Below are positions 38,301-42,800 of a stretch of DNA of 64,000 nt, in pieces. Made by a program: the position numbers and the translations under genes. The DNA lies in assembly GCA_034440575.1 (NCBI GenBank), contig JAOTOL010001456.1, positions 490,001-554,000 of the forward strand, read 5' to 3'. Source of the DNA: Imbricaverruca yamaguchii (lineage: Eukaryota; Arthropoda; Thecostraca; Neoverrucidae). Every line of letters begins with the position of its first letter. Within the stretch, counting starts at the first letter, position 1. The notes beneath the pieces were generated by a model. That model saw only the letters and a program-made list of their open reading frames with translations. It ran no database searches and had not been told where the DNA came from.

Positions 38301-41300
38301 CACATCACTTTTCATTTAACTAGCCATGGGCGAACGAACAATTGCAGATCCACTCACTAGGTTTTGATGGACCGAAAACATACGTGAGGACCAAATAAAT
38401 AAAGGCGATTTAAATTGGACATGGTGTTTTGCTCGTATTTTGGAAAGCGCAGCGTATTTGTCGTGACTTAAGCTGAATAAATGCTTTTGAGGTGTGCTTC
38501 GAATCCATTCAAGGTTTGTGTCGGGGTAGCCTCGAATATATCCGCTCCTAGCTCAGCCATTGAGCGTCTGTAAATATTAAAGTCGACTGCAATTCATGAA
38601 CATGGGAACCTACGATTTTTCTCTGGTTGGTTATTGGTTTTACGACACATCGACCGTTGAGTCATGTAGGGTCGACAATTGGTCGCGGGCGAAGAGTGGC
38701 GACAGGTGAGACTCGAACTCACAACCTTTCGATTGTGAGACGAGCAACTTACCCCTAGGCTACTCGTCCCCGATTTTTGATCTCTGAAGCTTTATGGTTG
38801 GTTCTTGGCTTTTGGATGCGCCGACTGCGTTTGTCCCATAGCGTGACCGATGTGTCACTATATTGGTCGCGGGCGAAGTGCGGCGACTGGTGGGACTCGA
38901 ACCGACGACATTTCGGTTGGAGGACTACATCCTGCTAACCTACTGCAGCCCACCCGTGAAATTTAAATGATGTGCATGTTTTGCTCTTGTGTTGCAACAT
39001 TTCTTTTTGTGTCCTTGTGTTCCAGCTAGATTCTGAACATCACTAAAACCAACTAAGCCGATGTCTTCAGGGTGCGTGTCGTTCAGGGGCGAGGCAGGCA
39101 AGAGCGCAGCGGTGGATCTCTTCCAATTTTTTGTGTGGGCGTGGGTTGATCTTTATCATATCGATCCTTTTAGTCACGTCTTGGATCTCATGCTCAATCT
39201 CGACAACACTGAGGGAGGGCAAGTACTTCCCTACCACCAAAAACGTATGACAAGTCGACCCCATCGGATGGTGAAGTCCTTTTTGCTTGCCTGGGTCGTA
39301 TCTGTGCGCCATAATCATTTGTCTTGCAAGACATGCCCTATTCTTCGTGGTGGTGCTTGGCTGGAAGCAATGGCGCGTGCCTGACGTCCACGTCCCGTGT
39401 CATGTCCGACTGAGGGTTGCGAATGCACCCGCTTCCGGTCACTCACTTTCTGGGTCGGAACAGTGCAGATCGACCTCCCGTTTGGCTCTCCACCTGACAC
39501 TGTGCATATTCGACTGATAACTGGCTAGAATACGGGGCAGGGGGAAGGGGGAGTGTGGTCCTGACTCATGTTTAGGAATCTCAGAAACGGGGGCATGTAT
39601 CTGTCCTCGGTTTACCACGTCGGTCTTCAGATAGCGAAAGTGCAACTACGTCCGTTCATCGAACAGTTGGACTGAATAGTACACGCATGCATACAGACAC
39701 AGAACACACTTGCGTAAGCATACACATACACAGACACACATATACACATGCATGCATGCGTACGTATATGCATACCTGCATGCATACACATCTGCATACA
39801 TGCATACCTGCATACATGCATGTATACATGCACACATACGTGCGCGCGTGCGTACGCTACGCATGCACAATTTCAGAGCCAATTTGCAACGCCTGAAGTT
39901 CGAAACACTTTAATAGTTCTGACAGGTGTAATGTTGTATTGATGGAGATGAGTCGGCTTGACTTGCCAAAGAGAATCCATGCACATATTTGGTCAGAACA
40001 TGTCCAGGAGTGTACTTGAATATATCTGTGTGCACCGCGGACTACATGCGATTTCTTTTTCGTTCCGGGTTAGTGTCGTATCTGCAGTGGTCAGCAACTG
40101 AAACCACACTTTTACGAGCTAGTGCGAAAACAACAAGATCTGTCTCATCGGCTAATTTCCAAGGTGAAATGAGACAGTTAGCTTCTAATGACTTCTCATG
40201 CATTTGTATGTCGACAAGCACGCATCACTGAAATGTACGATTTTATTTCGATTCAGCAACCGTTGTTTCCCTTTGTAACTCCAGATAACTATATTCATCA
40301 TGCAGATTAAAAACTGGAAAATTAAACCTATCTTGGATGTTATCAAGTTGGCTTTTTTACTGAGCACCACCATAACAATGTATCGGCGTTTCCATGGTAT
40401 TTATTGCATGGTTGAGAATTAACTTCGATTGATGACGTGTGCAAACACAAGCTTTCGTTGTTCACGTAAGCATAAAAACACCTCGAAAGTAGTATATGCC
40501 TTGTGAACTTGCCCGGAATTTTGATACAAATAGTTAACATGGCCGTGTCCCTGGAGCCGTTCTGACCGCGTCCTGGAGCCGTTCTGACCGCGTCCTGGAG
40601 CCGTTCTGACCGTGTCATGGCGCTGTTATGACCTCGTCCCGGAGCCGTTCTGACCGTGTCCTGGAGCCGTTCTGACCGTGTCCTGGAGCCGTTCTGACCG
40701 TGTCCTGGAGCCGTTCTGACCGTGTCCTGGAGCCGTTCTGACCGCGTCCTGGAGCCATTCTGACCGCGTCCTGGAGCCGTTCTGACCGTGTCAGCCCGTG
40801 GTGACGGTCGCAGCTGTATTACTGCTATACTGTGTGGCTGCTACACTGTATTGCTGCTTCACTGTATGGCTGCTGCACTGTGTGACTGCTACACCATGTG
40901 ACTGCTGCACCATGTGACTGCTACACCGTGTGGCTGCTACATTATGTGACTGCTACACTGTGTGACTGCTACAATGTGTGACTGCTGCACTGCGTGACTG
41001 CTACACTGTGTGACTGCTGCACTGTGTGGCTGCTACACTGTGTGACTGCTACACTGCTACTGTGTGGCTCCTACACTGTATGACTGCTACACTGACTGCT
41101 GCACTACGTGACTGCTACACTGTAACTGCTGCACTCTGTGACTGCTACACTGTAACTGCTGCACTACGTGACTGCTACACTGTATGATTGCTACACTGGC
41201 TGCTGCACTACGTGACTGCTACACTGTGTGACTGCTGCACTCTGTGACCGCTACACTGTAACTGCTGCACTGCGTGACTGCTACACTGTGTGACTGCTAC

Positions 41301-41461
41301 ACTGTGTGGCCGCTACACTATGTGCTGTACGAACCTTCTTCTGTGGACCGGTCTGACGACAGTCGTCTGCTGTTTCAGTGCGACGGACACTGAAAAGCGG
41401 TCTGACCGAGGAGGAGCAGCGGTACCTGCTGATCTTGGCGGGAGAGATACAGCAATATTGA
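2944..41461 (+). CDS. FHOD: FHOD-family formin, 3' 17 exons (5' end outside window)
   Basis: Join: 2944-3049, 8280-8486, 9084-9264, 16147-16269, 19421-19671, 22619-22839, 23383-24162, 24450-24572, 25970-26128, 26723-26905, 28708-28827, 30500-30634, 32589-32806, 34113-34305, 35324-35504, 36445-36609, 41379-41461. The sum is 3429 nt with all phases compatible, giving 1142 residues and TGA. FHOD formins nucleate, cap and bundle actin filaments in stress fibres and sarcomeres; they are autoinhibited by DAD binding to the N-terminal FH3 and released by ROCK phosphorylation (known for the family). The translation carries the family landmarks in order: FH3 ([20 protein letters not shown]), FH1 polyproline, FH2 ([42 protein letters not shown]) and DAD ([13 protein letters not shown] plus RRTLKSGL). 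The GTPase-binding domain and first FH3 helices, about 130 residues in human FHOD1, are upstream. Introns run from 287 nt to 6.9 kb. No frameshift or internal stop was found. Confidence 0.96.
3076..3735. repeat. 33-bp minisatellite in intron after exon a
   Basis: About 20 units built from GGCGGTACCAGTAGTGTCC and AGTGGGGCTCCACT, beginning 27 nt after the donor. The unit is a multiple of three, so open frames run through on both strands. Central units (3240-3420) are degraded; 3500-3735 are nearly identical. Confidence 0.95.
5314..5510 (-). mobile_element. Non-LTR retrotransposon 3' fragment (RT C-terminal region)
   Basis: The minus strand encodes [20 protein letters not shown] then [17 protein letters not shown] and a stop. 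R(A/S)P.L(W/Y)N.LP..LR..P....F...L..HL is the motif found at the C-terminus of jockey/CR1-type LINE ORF2 proteins. Only about 65 residues remain open; upstream on the same strand the frame is broken, so this is a dead 5'-truncated copy in the FHOD intron. Confidence 0.6.
6077..6240 (-). mobile_element. tRNA-derived SINE, family B
   Basis: On the minus strand it starts GGGACGAGTAGCCTAGGGGT, has a B box GGTTCGAATCTC, a body containing GGCGACGCTACATGACTCAA and CGGTCGACGTGTCGTAAAAC, and ends in (CCAA)n. The head is tRNA-like, the body is not. Other copies are at 38624 and 57652, with 3' pieces at 42505 and 53838. Confidence 0.8.
6899..7085 (+). mobile_element. tRNA-derived SINE, family A, full copy
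   Basis: It begins GGGGCGGGGATGGCCGAGTG with a Pol III A box (TGGCCGAGTGG, 6909-6919) and a B box GGTTCGA (6954-6960), i.e. a Ser/Leu-tRNA-like head. A unique body follows (CCGCGGCCCACCGGCGAAAC) and the tail is AACCAACCAATAAACAAACA. CpGs are intact. It cannot be a functional tRNA gene because the 3' acceptor stem and anticodon arm do not fold normally. Other copies are at 22998, 26951, 49578 and 60700. Confidence 0.85.
7676..7709. repeat. (GA)n microsatellite
   Basis: About 15 GA dinucleotides in the first intron of the window. Confidence 0.97.
8280..8486 (+). CDS. FHOD: FHOD exon b: FH3 armadillo repeats, phase 1 to 1
   Basis: The acceptor is GTGCCGCAG and the donor is CGGG|GTAAGG. The translation begins [20 protein letters not shown] and includes ETIQWLYTL, then [19 protein letters not shown], the most conserved block of the FHOD FH3 domain (armadillo helices). 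Spacing and order match vertebrate FHOD1/3 without gaps. This region receives the C-terminal DAD in the autoinhibited state in family members. Confidence 0.96.
8765..8902 (+). repeat. Unclassified dispersed repeat, partial copy
   Basis: Aligns with 49216-49372 (TTCAGATTGAATACGG, ACCAAACCAGGG, CCACCTGGGGTCTCCAGCC). It ends where the first degraded copy of the exon c acceptor unit begins. Confidence 0.5.
8910..9083 (+). repeat. Tandem copies of the exon c acceptor region
   Basis: Unit 8994-9083 (90 nt) is repeated across the true boundary at 9084: TAG|GGCAGACGCCGTGG against CAG|GGCGGACGCCATGG. 8910-8993 is an 84-nt degraded copy. Each has GAGCTGACCTGTGATGACCT before the AG. Reading into the decoy exon copy from phase 1 reaches TGA before the true acceptor. 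Confidence 0.9.
9084..9264 (+). CDS. FHOD: FHOD exon c: FH3 end, phase 1 to 2
   Basis: The exon encodes [15 protein letters not shown], then [16 protein letters not shown] and [19 protein letters not shown], homologous to the FHOD segment that reads PW..IMEILEEKD..ELLVYAMTLVNKTL in vertebrates. The true acceptor CCCGCAG lies inside a tandem duplication: 8994-9083 is a copy of the exon start plus acceptor region, and 8910-8993 is a more degraded copy. The donor AACAG|GTGGGG is followed by an array of copies of the same junction (9265-9510). Both junctions are therefore embedded in repeats. Confidence 0.94.
9265..9510 (+). repeat. 22-bp array of copies of the exon c donor
   Basis: About eleven units of the form TCCGATCACCAACAG|GTGAAC follow the real junction GTCACCAACAG|GTGGGG. 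Variants are CACCGATAGGTGA, CACCAGCAGGTGA and CACCACCAGGTGA. Most units keep AG|GTGA. Confidence 0.93.
9827..10004. mobile_element. Second fold-back element with hammerhead-like core
   Basis: Inverted arms 9827-9889 and 9942-10004 flank an AT-rich centre. The right arm carries CTGATGA (9943-9949), stem II GGC/GCC, GAAA (9962-9965), and a stem III of ACG/CGT closing a TTGG loop before GTA (9973-9975). The left arm is a degraded copy (CTGATTA, GAAG) in the opposite orientation. The arms share TATTAC, CAACG and TCAGG blocks with the element at 754-933, so both belong to one family. Arm divergence is higher than in the first element, suggesting greater age. Confidence 0.55.
10505..11292. repeat. 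12-bp minisatellite CCGGRCACCTGA
   Basis: About 65 units in the intron between exons c and d. Each unit holds the E-box CACCTG and a CTGAC. Because 12 is a multiple of three, frames of up to 405 codons are open on both strands; these are array artefacts. Confidence 0.97.
12299..12670. repeat. Degenerate GATTCGACTC/TGACTCA field
   Basis: Imperfect repeats of GATTCGACTCGTGACTCA and ATCGATTC type, with at least three TGACTCA strings, in the intron between exons c and d. Spacing is irregular. Confidence 0.6.
14009..14735. repeat. 19 to 21-bp minisatellite GTACACCGCTGTGTGCGCCA
   Basis: About 35 units, varying between CGCCAGGTACACC and CGCCAGTACACC, in the intron between exons c and d. The longer version creates CCAG|GTACAC, a donor-like string. 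Long open frames on both strands (up to 390 codons) follow from the repeat. Confidence 0.96.
16147..16269 (+). CDS. FHOD: FHOD exon d: DLD..LHIYE helix, phase 2 to 2
   Basis: Joined to the preceding AG it encodes [21 protein letters not shown] then [12 protein letters not shown], equivalent to the family segment GTDLDLVEQL.IYE..LRHEDGDE that closes the FH3 domain. The acceptor is CTCGACAG, preceded by repeated CCTGACCTGAC (branchpoint-like CTGAC about 20 nt upstream). The donor is GTCAG|GTGAGA. The intron before it is 6.9 kb and holds two large arrays but no recognisable exon. Confidence 0.92.
17030..17640. repeat. CCCATCACCAGGCCCACA-type array
   Basis: Irregular units of roughly 20 to 36 bp (CCCCATCACCAGGCCC, ACATATCCCCATCAGC) grade into ATCATCAGACTCACAG units near 17470-17530. 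It lies upstream of the 11-bp array in the same intron. Confidence 0.9.
17683..19416. repeat. 11-bp minisatellite GGTGGTCTGAC abutting exon e
   Basis: About 155 units over 1.73 kb ending in CTGTCGGCGGCAG, the acceptor of exon e. Each unit contains CTGAC, which fits the yUnAy branchpoint consensus; the last one lies about 20 nt before the AG. Substitutions are sparse (GGCGGTCTGAC, GATGGTCTGA). Confidence 0.97.
19421..19671 (+). CDS. FHOD: FHOD exon e: basic Arg/Ser-rich linker, phase 2 to 1
   Basis: The acceptor GGCGGCAG ends a 1.7 kb 11-bp array; the donor is CCAAAT|GTGAGT. The exon encodes [20 protein letters not shown] then [14 protein letters not shown] and [18 protein letters not shown], with very GC-rich third positions. 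The linker after FH3 in FHOD proteins is likewise Arg/Ser-rich and weakly conserved, so the assignment rests on phase fit, strong splice sites and coding character rather than close similarity. Confidence 0.87.
20651..22610. repeat. 48-bp minisatellite abutting exon f
   Basis: About 40 units containing CCCACCTAACCTGCCACGTG and GTGTCCTACCATGACTGG; some units carry a 9-bp ACCGTGCGG insertion. Each unit has a CTAAC branchpoint-like string and a CACGTG E-box. The array stops at CCGAACCTGCGGCAG, the acceptor of exon f. Confidence 0.97.
22619..22839 (+). CDS. FHOD: FHOD exon f: charged linker, phase 1 to 0
   Basis: The exon follows a 2 kb 48-bp array directly (acceptor CTGCGGCAG) and ends CTACAG|GTAGCC. 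It encodes [20 protein letters not shown] then [19 protein letters not shown] and ends in DPSSHGLQ: a highly charged, probably coiled or disordered linker. The frame continues from exon e and into exon g without a stop. Family similarity is low here, as expected for this linker. Confidence 0.86.
22998..23095 (-). mobile_element. SINE family A, 5'-truncated
   Basis: The tail (TTTGTTTGTTTG run) and the body through TGTTTCGCCG match family A in reverse; the tRNA-like head is missing. It lies in the intron between exons f and g. Confidence 0.75.
23383..24162 (+). CDS. FHOD: FHOD exon g: linker, FH1 polyproline and FH2 entry, phase 0 to 0
   Basis: This 780-nt exon is the largest. It encodes [34 protein letters not shown], a Ser/Lys-rich stretch, then [18 protein letters not shown] and the FH1 region of three to four proline runs (6 to 10 Pro each) separated by MMPGMPL and RLPGMP, roughly residues 173-225 of the exon. 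FH1 recruits profilin-actin in formins. It ends [13 protein letters not shown] across the donor GGGAG|GTGGGT, the conserved FH2 entry (KLFW.EV). The acceptor is GCGTTGCAG. Codons of the proline runs are almost all CCG. Confidence 0.96.
24450..24572 (+). CDS. FHOD: FHOD exon h: FH2 lasso/linker, phase 0
   Basis: The acceptor is CCGTTTCAG and the donor is GTCAAG|GTGCGT. It encodes [19 protein letters not shown] then [19 protein letters not shown], matching the FH2 lasso and linker of FHOD proteins (W.. P..VDT..LEHLFES). The lasso holds the FH2 dimer together by wrapping the post region of the partner subunit. The preceding intron is only 287 nt, the shortest in the gene. Confidence 0.95.
25970..26128 (+). 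CDS. FHOD: FHOD exon i: FH2 knob, phase 0
   Basis: The acceptor is CGTCCTCAG and the donor is ATTGAG|GTGAGC. It encodes [20 protein letters not shown] then [20 protein letters not shown] and NKEGIE. The isoleucine of SNAINI corresponds to the FH2 knob residue essential for actin nucleation (Ile1845 in the Bni1/FMNL numbering tradition is the same structural position); it is present here, so the domain looks catalytically competent. Confidence 0.95.
26215..26715. repeat. 9-bp minisatellite ACTGCTGAC abutting exon j
   Basis: About 55 units (variants ACTGTCGAC, ACCACTGAC) ending at GACAATACACAG, the acceptor of exon j. CTGAC recurs every 9 bp. Open frames read as TAD or LLT repeats and are not coding. 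Confidence 0.95.
26723..26905 (+). CDS. FHOD: FHOD exon j: FH2 knob/coiled segment, phase 0
   Basis: The acceptor AATACACAG terminates a 500-bp CTGACA-type array. It encodes [19 protein letters not shown] then [20 protein letters not shown] and [15 protein letters not shown], which is collinear with FHOD1/3 (IPTDEE..KI.EAQ.ANPE.PLGSAE.FL). The donor is GAGAAG|GTCGGT. The array upstream is not in the reading frame of any FHOD homologue and ends exactly at the splice site. Confidence 0.96.
26951..27128 (-). mobile_element. SINE family A, full copy, inverted
   Basis: Reverse complement of the 6899 copy with the same A box, B box, body and AAACAA-type tail, lying in the intron after exon j. It is only about 45 nt from the donor. 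CpG sites are mostly intact, which contrasts with the copy at 49578. Confidence 0.85.
27668..28135. repeat. ATC-rich simple repeat field
   Basis: Imperfect CATCATCGTT and ATCACATCA runs in the intron between exons j and k. Confidence 0.85.
28708..28827 (+). CDS. FHOD: FHOD exon k: FH2 core GNFLNG, phase 0
   Basis: The acceptor is CTTGCTGCAG and the donor is ACCGAG|GTAAGT. It encodes [20 protein letters not shown] then [26 protein letters not shown] is the FH2 signature found in almost all formins (GN.MN/LN). The exon is 40 codons with no ambiguity about its boundaries. Confidence 0.97.
28905..29265. repeat. TGCCCTTTTGG-rich dispersed repeat
   Basis: AAGTGCCCTTTTGG and close variants recur at least six times, ending CATGGAAAAATCCTGGGTGC. 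All frames are open in pieces because the unit is low complexity. A similar GGGGCATGCCCCCATG segment occurs at 30880-30900. Origin not recognised. Confidence 0.5.
29415..29925. repeat. 31-bp array in intron after exon k
   Basis: About 16 diverged units of GGTATTGGTAGTGAATGTAG plus TGTTTACTCTC. It is AT-richer than the other arrays and is not attached to a splice site. Confidence 0.85.
30500..30634 (+). CDS. FHOD: FHOD exon l: FH2 helices, phase 0
   Basis: The acceptor is TTTCCCAG and the donor is TCAGAG|GTGAGT. It encodes [20 protein letters not shown] then [19 protein letters not shown] and SDLYSE, almost identical to the family ([20 protein letters not shown]). The last 33 exon bases plus about 10 intron bases form a 43-bp unit repeated in the following intron, so several further copies of the donor lie just downstream (30635-30850). 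Confidence 0.96.
30635..30850 (+). repeat. 43-bp array of copies of the exon l end and donor
   Basis: The unit is 33 bases of exon l (ending TTGTACTCAGAG) plus GTGAGTACAT. After the true junction at 30634 there are three intact TCAGAG|GTGAGT copies, one mutated to TCAGAGATGAGT, and one degraded copy. Confidence 0.95.
32217..32310. repeat. (AT)n microsatellite
   Basis: About 45 AT dinucleotides in the intron between exons l and m. Confidence 0.98.
32589..32806 (+). CDS. FHOD: FHOD exon m: FH2 post region, phase 0 to 2
   Basis: The acceptor is CCCTACAG and the donor is GAACCG|GTCAGT. It encodes [60 protein letters not shown] and RVMN, matching the FH2 post ([29 protein letters not shown]). 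The downstream intron begins with a roughly 87-bp unit carrying the same GTCAGT donor three times. Confidence 0.96.
32807..33062 (+). repeat. 87-bp array starting at the exon m donor
   Basis: Three units begin at the true donor GTCAGTCGCG (32807) and at 32894 and 32981, the later two preceded by TACCAGCG. Internal blocks are CCAGCCGGAAACGGCCGGCG and GGTCACTGGTTCCGCTTGGT. Confidence 0.93.
33063..34112. other. Intron m-n remainder
   Basis: AT-rich; only the inverted repeat at 33425 stands out. Confidence 0.6.
33425..33460. repeat. Perfect 15-bp inverted repeat
   Basis: CGTAAATGATGTCAC, a 6-nt loop, then GTGACATCATTTACG, in the intron between exons m and n. A partial third copy (GATGTCACATTACTG) follows. 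Confidence 0.9.
34113..34305 (+). CDS. FHOD: FHOD exon n: FH2 C-terminus, phase 2 to 0
   Basis: The acceptor is TTTTGACAG and the donor is ACCGAC|GTGAGT. Joined to CG of exon m it encodes [20 protein letters not shown], then [20 protein letters not shown] and [16 protein letters not shown], the most conserved block at the end of FHOD FH2. The last 12 exon bases and the donor are repeated five times within 83 to 90-bp units in the next intron. Confidence 0.97.
34306..34801 (+). repeat. 83 to 90-bp array of copies of the exon n end and donor
   Basis: ATGATCACCGAC|GTGAGT of the exon n junction recurs at 34384, 34474, 34557, 34640 and 34723 (first base of ATG), each followed by TTCACAACGTGGTCCGAGTA. 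Five intact decoy donors follow the real one. Spacing is 90, 90, 83, 83 and 83. Confidence 0.96.
35324..35504 (+). CDS. FHOD: FHOD exon o: post-FH2 tail, phase 0 to 1
   Basis: The acceptor CTGTCCGGCAG was chosen because it has a pyrimidine tract, is phase 0, and gives MITD followed by [11 protein letters not shown]. The exon then encodes [20 protein letters not shown] and ends [11 protein letters not shown], comparable to the weakly conserved family tail (EHENMKAVLKTS..GVRTRSR). The donor GCGACA|GTAAGT is the first of eight such junctions in a 32-bp tandem array. Use of a downstream donor would add 32 nt and shift the frame. Confidence 0.88.
35505..35750 (+). repeat. 32-bp array of copies of the exon o end and donor
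   Basis: The unit is 24 exon bases (TGCCCTGGAG, CGTACCCGCGACA) plus GTAAGTCC or GTGAGTCC. Including the true junction at 35504 there are eight, at exact 32-nt steps to 35728, seven keeping the ACA|GT(A/G)AGT form and one reading ACT|GTAAGT. Confidence 0.97.
36100..36460 (+). repeat. 21-bp array of copies of the exon p acceptor
   Basis: About 14 units of TCTGTGTTCAG|GTCGAGAGCG. The last full copy supplies the acceptor of exon p. Being 21 nt apart, upstream acceptors in the regular part of the array are in the same frame. Confidence 0.93.
36445..36609 (+). CDS. FHOD: FHOD exon p: DAD, phase 1 to 1
   Basis: The exon encodes [40 protein letters not shown] and [15 protein letters not shown], the diaphanous autoregulatory domain (D.I...LVKSAT) followed by the basic RERRR cluster. 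The RRRTS and RKS..RRT contexts match the ROCK sites mapped in vertebrate FHOD1. The donor is AGTCGC|GTGAGT. The acceptor GTGTTCAG|G at 36444 is the last full copy in a 21-bp array of the same 3' splice site; upstream copies are 21 nt apart, so choosing another would lengthen the exon in frame. An alternative AAG at 36466 would not match the donor phase. Confidence 0.88.
37390..37492. repeat. (GCCGGT)n microsatellite
   Basis: About 17 hexamers in the last FHOD intron, with one GTGCCAGT variant. Confidence 0.97.
38624..38771 (-). mobile_element. SINE family B copy with internal deletion
   Basis: Same head, B box and tail as 6077-6240, but shorter between CATGTAGGGTCGAC and TTGGTCGCGG. It lies directly beside a family C SINE in the same orientation (38795-38955) in the intron before the terminal FHOD exon. 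Confidence 0.8.
38795..38955 (-). mobile_element. tRNA-derived SINE, family C
   Basis: On the minus strand the head GGGTGGGCTGCAGTAGGTTA and B box GGTTCGAGTCCC are tRNA-like. The body includes TCGCCGCACTTCGCCCGCGA and the 3' part CAGTCGGCGCATCC. Related 3' ends (gcagtcgatgcacccctaag-type) occur at 43045, 49513, 61680 and 62857. Confidence 0.7.
39680..39865. repeat. CATGCATAC-type simple repeat
   Basis: Imperfect ATACATGCATACCTGC and ACACATACACAG runs ending in GTGCGCGCGTGCGTACG. Confidence 0.9.
40543..40795. repeat. 22-bp minisatellite, last FHOD intron
   Basis: About 12 units of GACCGTGTCCTGGAGCCGTT plus CT. Each has TTCTGAC. It lies about 0.6 kb before the terminal exon. Confidence 0.93.
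40810..41325. repeat. CTGCTACACTGTGTGA-type array before terminal exon
   Basis: Irregular units of about 16 bp ending some 50 nt before the terminal acceptor. Units vary between CTGCTACACTG and CTGCTGCACTG. Confidence 0.9.
41379..41461 (+). CDS. FHOD: FHOD terminal exon with stop, phase 1
   Basis: The acceptor is GCTGTTTCAG. Joined to C of exon p it reads [20 protein letters not shown] then AGEIQQY and TGA (41459-41461). [15 protein letters not shown] is the invariant C-terminus of FHOD proteins and contains the last ROCK phospho-acceptor region. A 15-bp minisatellite begins within a few bases of the stop. The intron before this exon is 4.8 kb and carries two arrays and two SINEs. Confidence 0.96.
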
Positions 41462-41464
41462 ACC

Positions 41465-42120
41465 GCACCGGAGCCAACCTCACCGGAGCCAGCCTCACCG
41501 GAGCTAGCCTCAGTGGAGCCAACCTCACCGGAGCTAGCCTCAGTGGAGCCAGCTTTACCGGAGCCAGCTTGACCGGAGCCAGCCTCACCGGAGCCAGCCT
41601 ATGAGCCAGCCTCATGAGCCAGCCTCACCGAGCCAGCTTGACCGGAGCCAGCCTCACCGGAGCCAGCCTCACCGGAACCAGCCTCACCGGAGCCAGCCTC
41701 ACCGGAGCCAGCCTCACCGGAGCCAGCCTCACCGGAGCCAGCCTCAGTGGAGCCAACCTCAGTGGAGAAGTTTCACCGGAGCCAGCCTCACCGGAGCCAG
41801 CCTCACCGGAGCCAGCCTACCGGAGCCAACCTCACTGGAGCCAGCTTCACTGGAGCCAGCCTCACCGGAGCCAGCCTCACCGGAGCCAACCTCACCGGAG
41901 CCAGCCTCACTGGAACCAGCCTCACCGGAGCCAGCCTCACTGGAGCCAGCCTCACCGGAGCCAGCCTCACTGGAGCCAACCTCATGGAGCCACCTCATGG
42001 AGCCAACCTCAGTGGAGCCAACCTCATCGGAGCCAGCCTCACCGGAGCCAGCCTCAGTGGAGCCAACCTCAGTGGAGAAGTTTCACCGGAGCCAACCTCA
42101 CCGGAGCCAACCTTGCCAGA
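41465..42120. repeat. 15-bp minisatellite directly after the FHOD stop
   Basis: About 43 units of ACCGGAGCCAGCCTC, starting within 5 nt of the TGA. The + strand frames read as TGASL, SQPHR or EPASP repeats; the first has the A-[NS]-L-[TS]-G form of pentapeptide repeats but is out of frame with FHOD. Confidence 0.95.
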
Positions 42121-42442
42121 GCCAACTGCACCAGCCACCTTGACAGCACTACCGGACCGCAGCCAGTCTCATCGGTCAGCCGGACGCCAGTACTGGACCT
42201 GCCGCCAGTACTGGACCTGCCGCGGAAACCTCGTCGGCTCCACGAGTCGGCACTCGATGTACGCTTATGCACCCTGCCGGTCCGCAGCAGCCACCTTCGG
42301 CGGTCCAGTCCGCTGTGAGCTCGGGTCGTCAGCTGTGCGTGACTGATTCCACCGGCACGAGCAGCGGTGGAACGCGCACCGTGCCCGGCCCGTCGTCTGC
42401 TCGTGAGCGGCTCCACCGGTCCCGGCAGCGGTGGAGTCGACC

Positions 42443-42800
42443 ATCTCCTGATCATCTGCCGACCATCTCCTGACCATCTGCCCGTCTCACAATCTGAAAT
42501 GTGGTAGTCTCACACCGTCGCTACCCTTCGCCCCGACCAATCGAGCGTGAAGATCGCGACGCTGCATGACTCAACGTCGATGTGTCTAAAGCCAATACCA
42601 TCTCGACCATCTCCTGACCATCTCCTGACCATCTCCTGACCATCTCCTGACCATCTCCTGACCATCTGCCGACCATCTCCTGACCATCTCCTGACCATCT
42701 CCTGACCATCTCCTGACCATCTCCTGACCATCTCCTAACCATCTCCTGACCATCTCCCGACCATCTCCTGACCATCTCCTGACCATCTCCTGACCATCAG
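42443..42800. repeat. 11-bp array CATCTCCTGAC
   Basis: Two blocks (42443-42480 and 42600-42800) separated by a SINE fragment and unique sequence. CTGAC recurs in each unit. Confidence 0.9.
42505..42600 (+). mobile_element. SINE family B, 3' part, in FHOD 3' UTR
   Basis: GCTACCCTTCGCC, GACGCTGCATGACTCAACGT and GATGTGTCTAAAGCCAATA match the family B body and tail. It splits an 11-bp CATCTCCTGAC array into two blocks. Confidence 0.6.
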
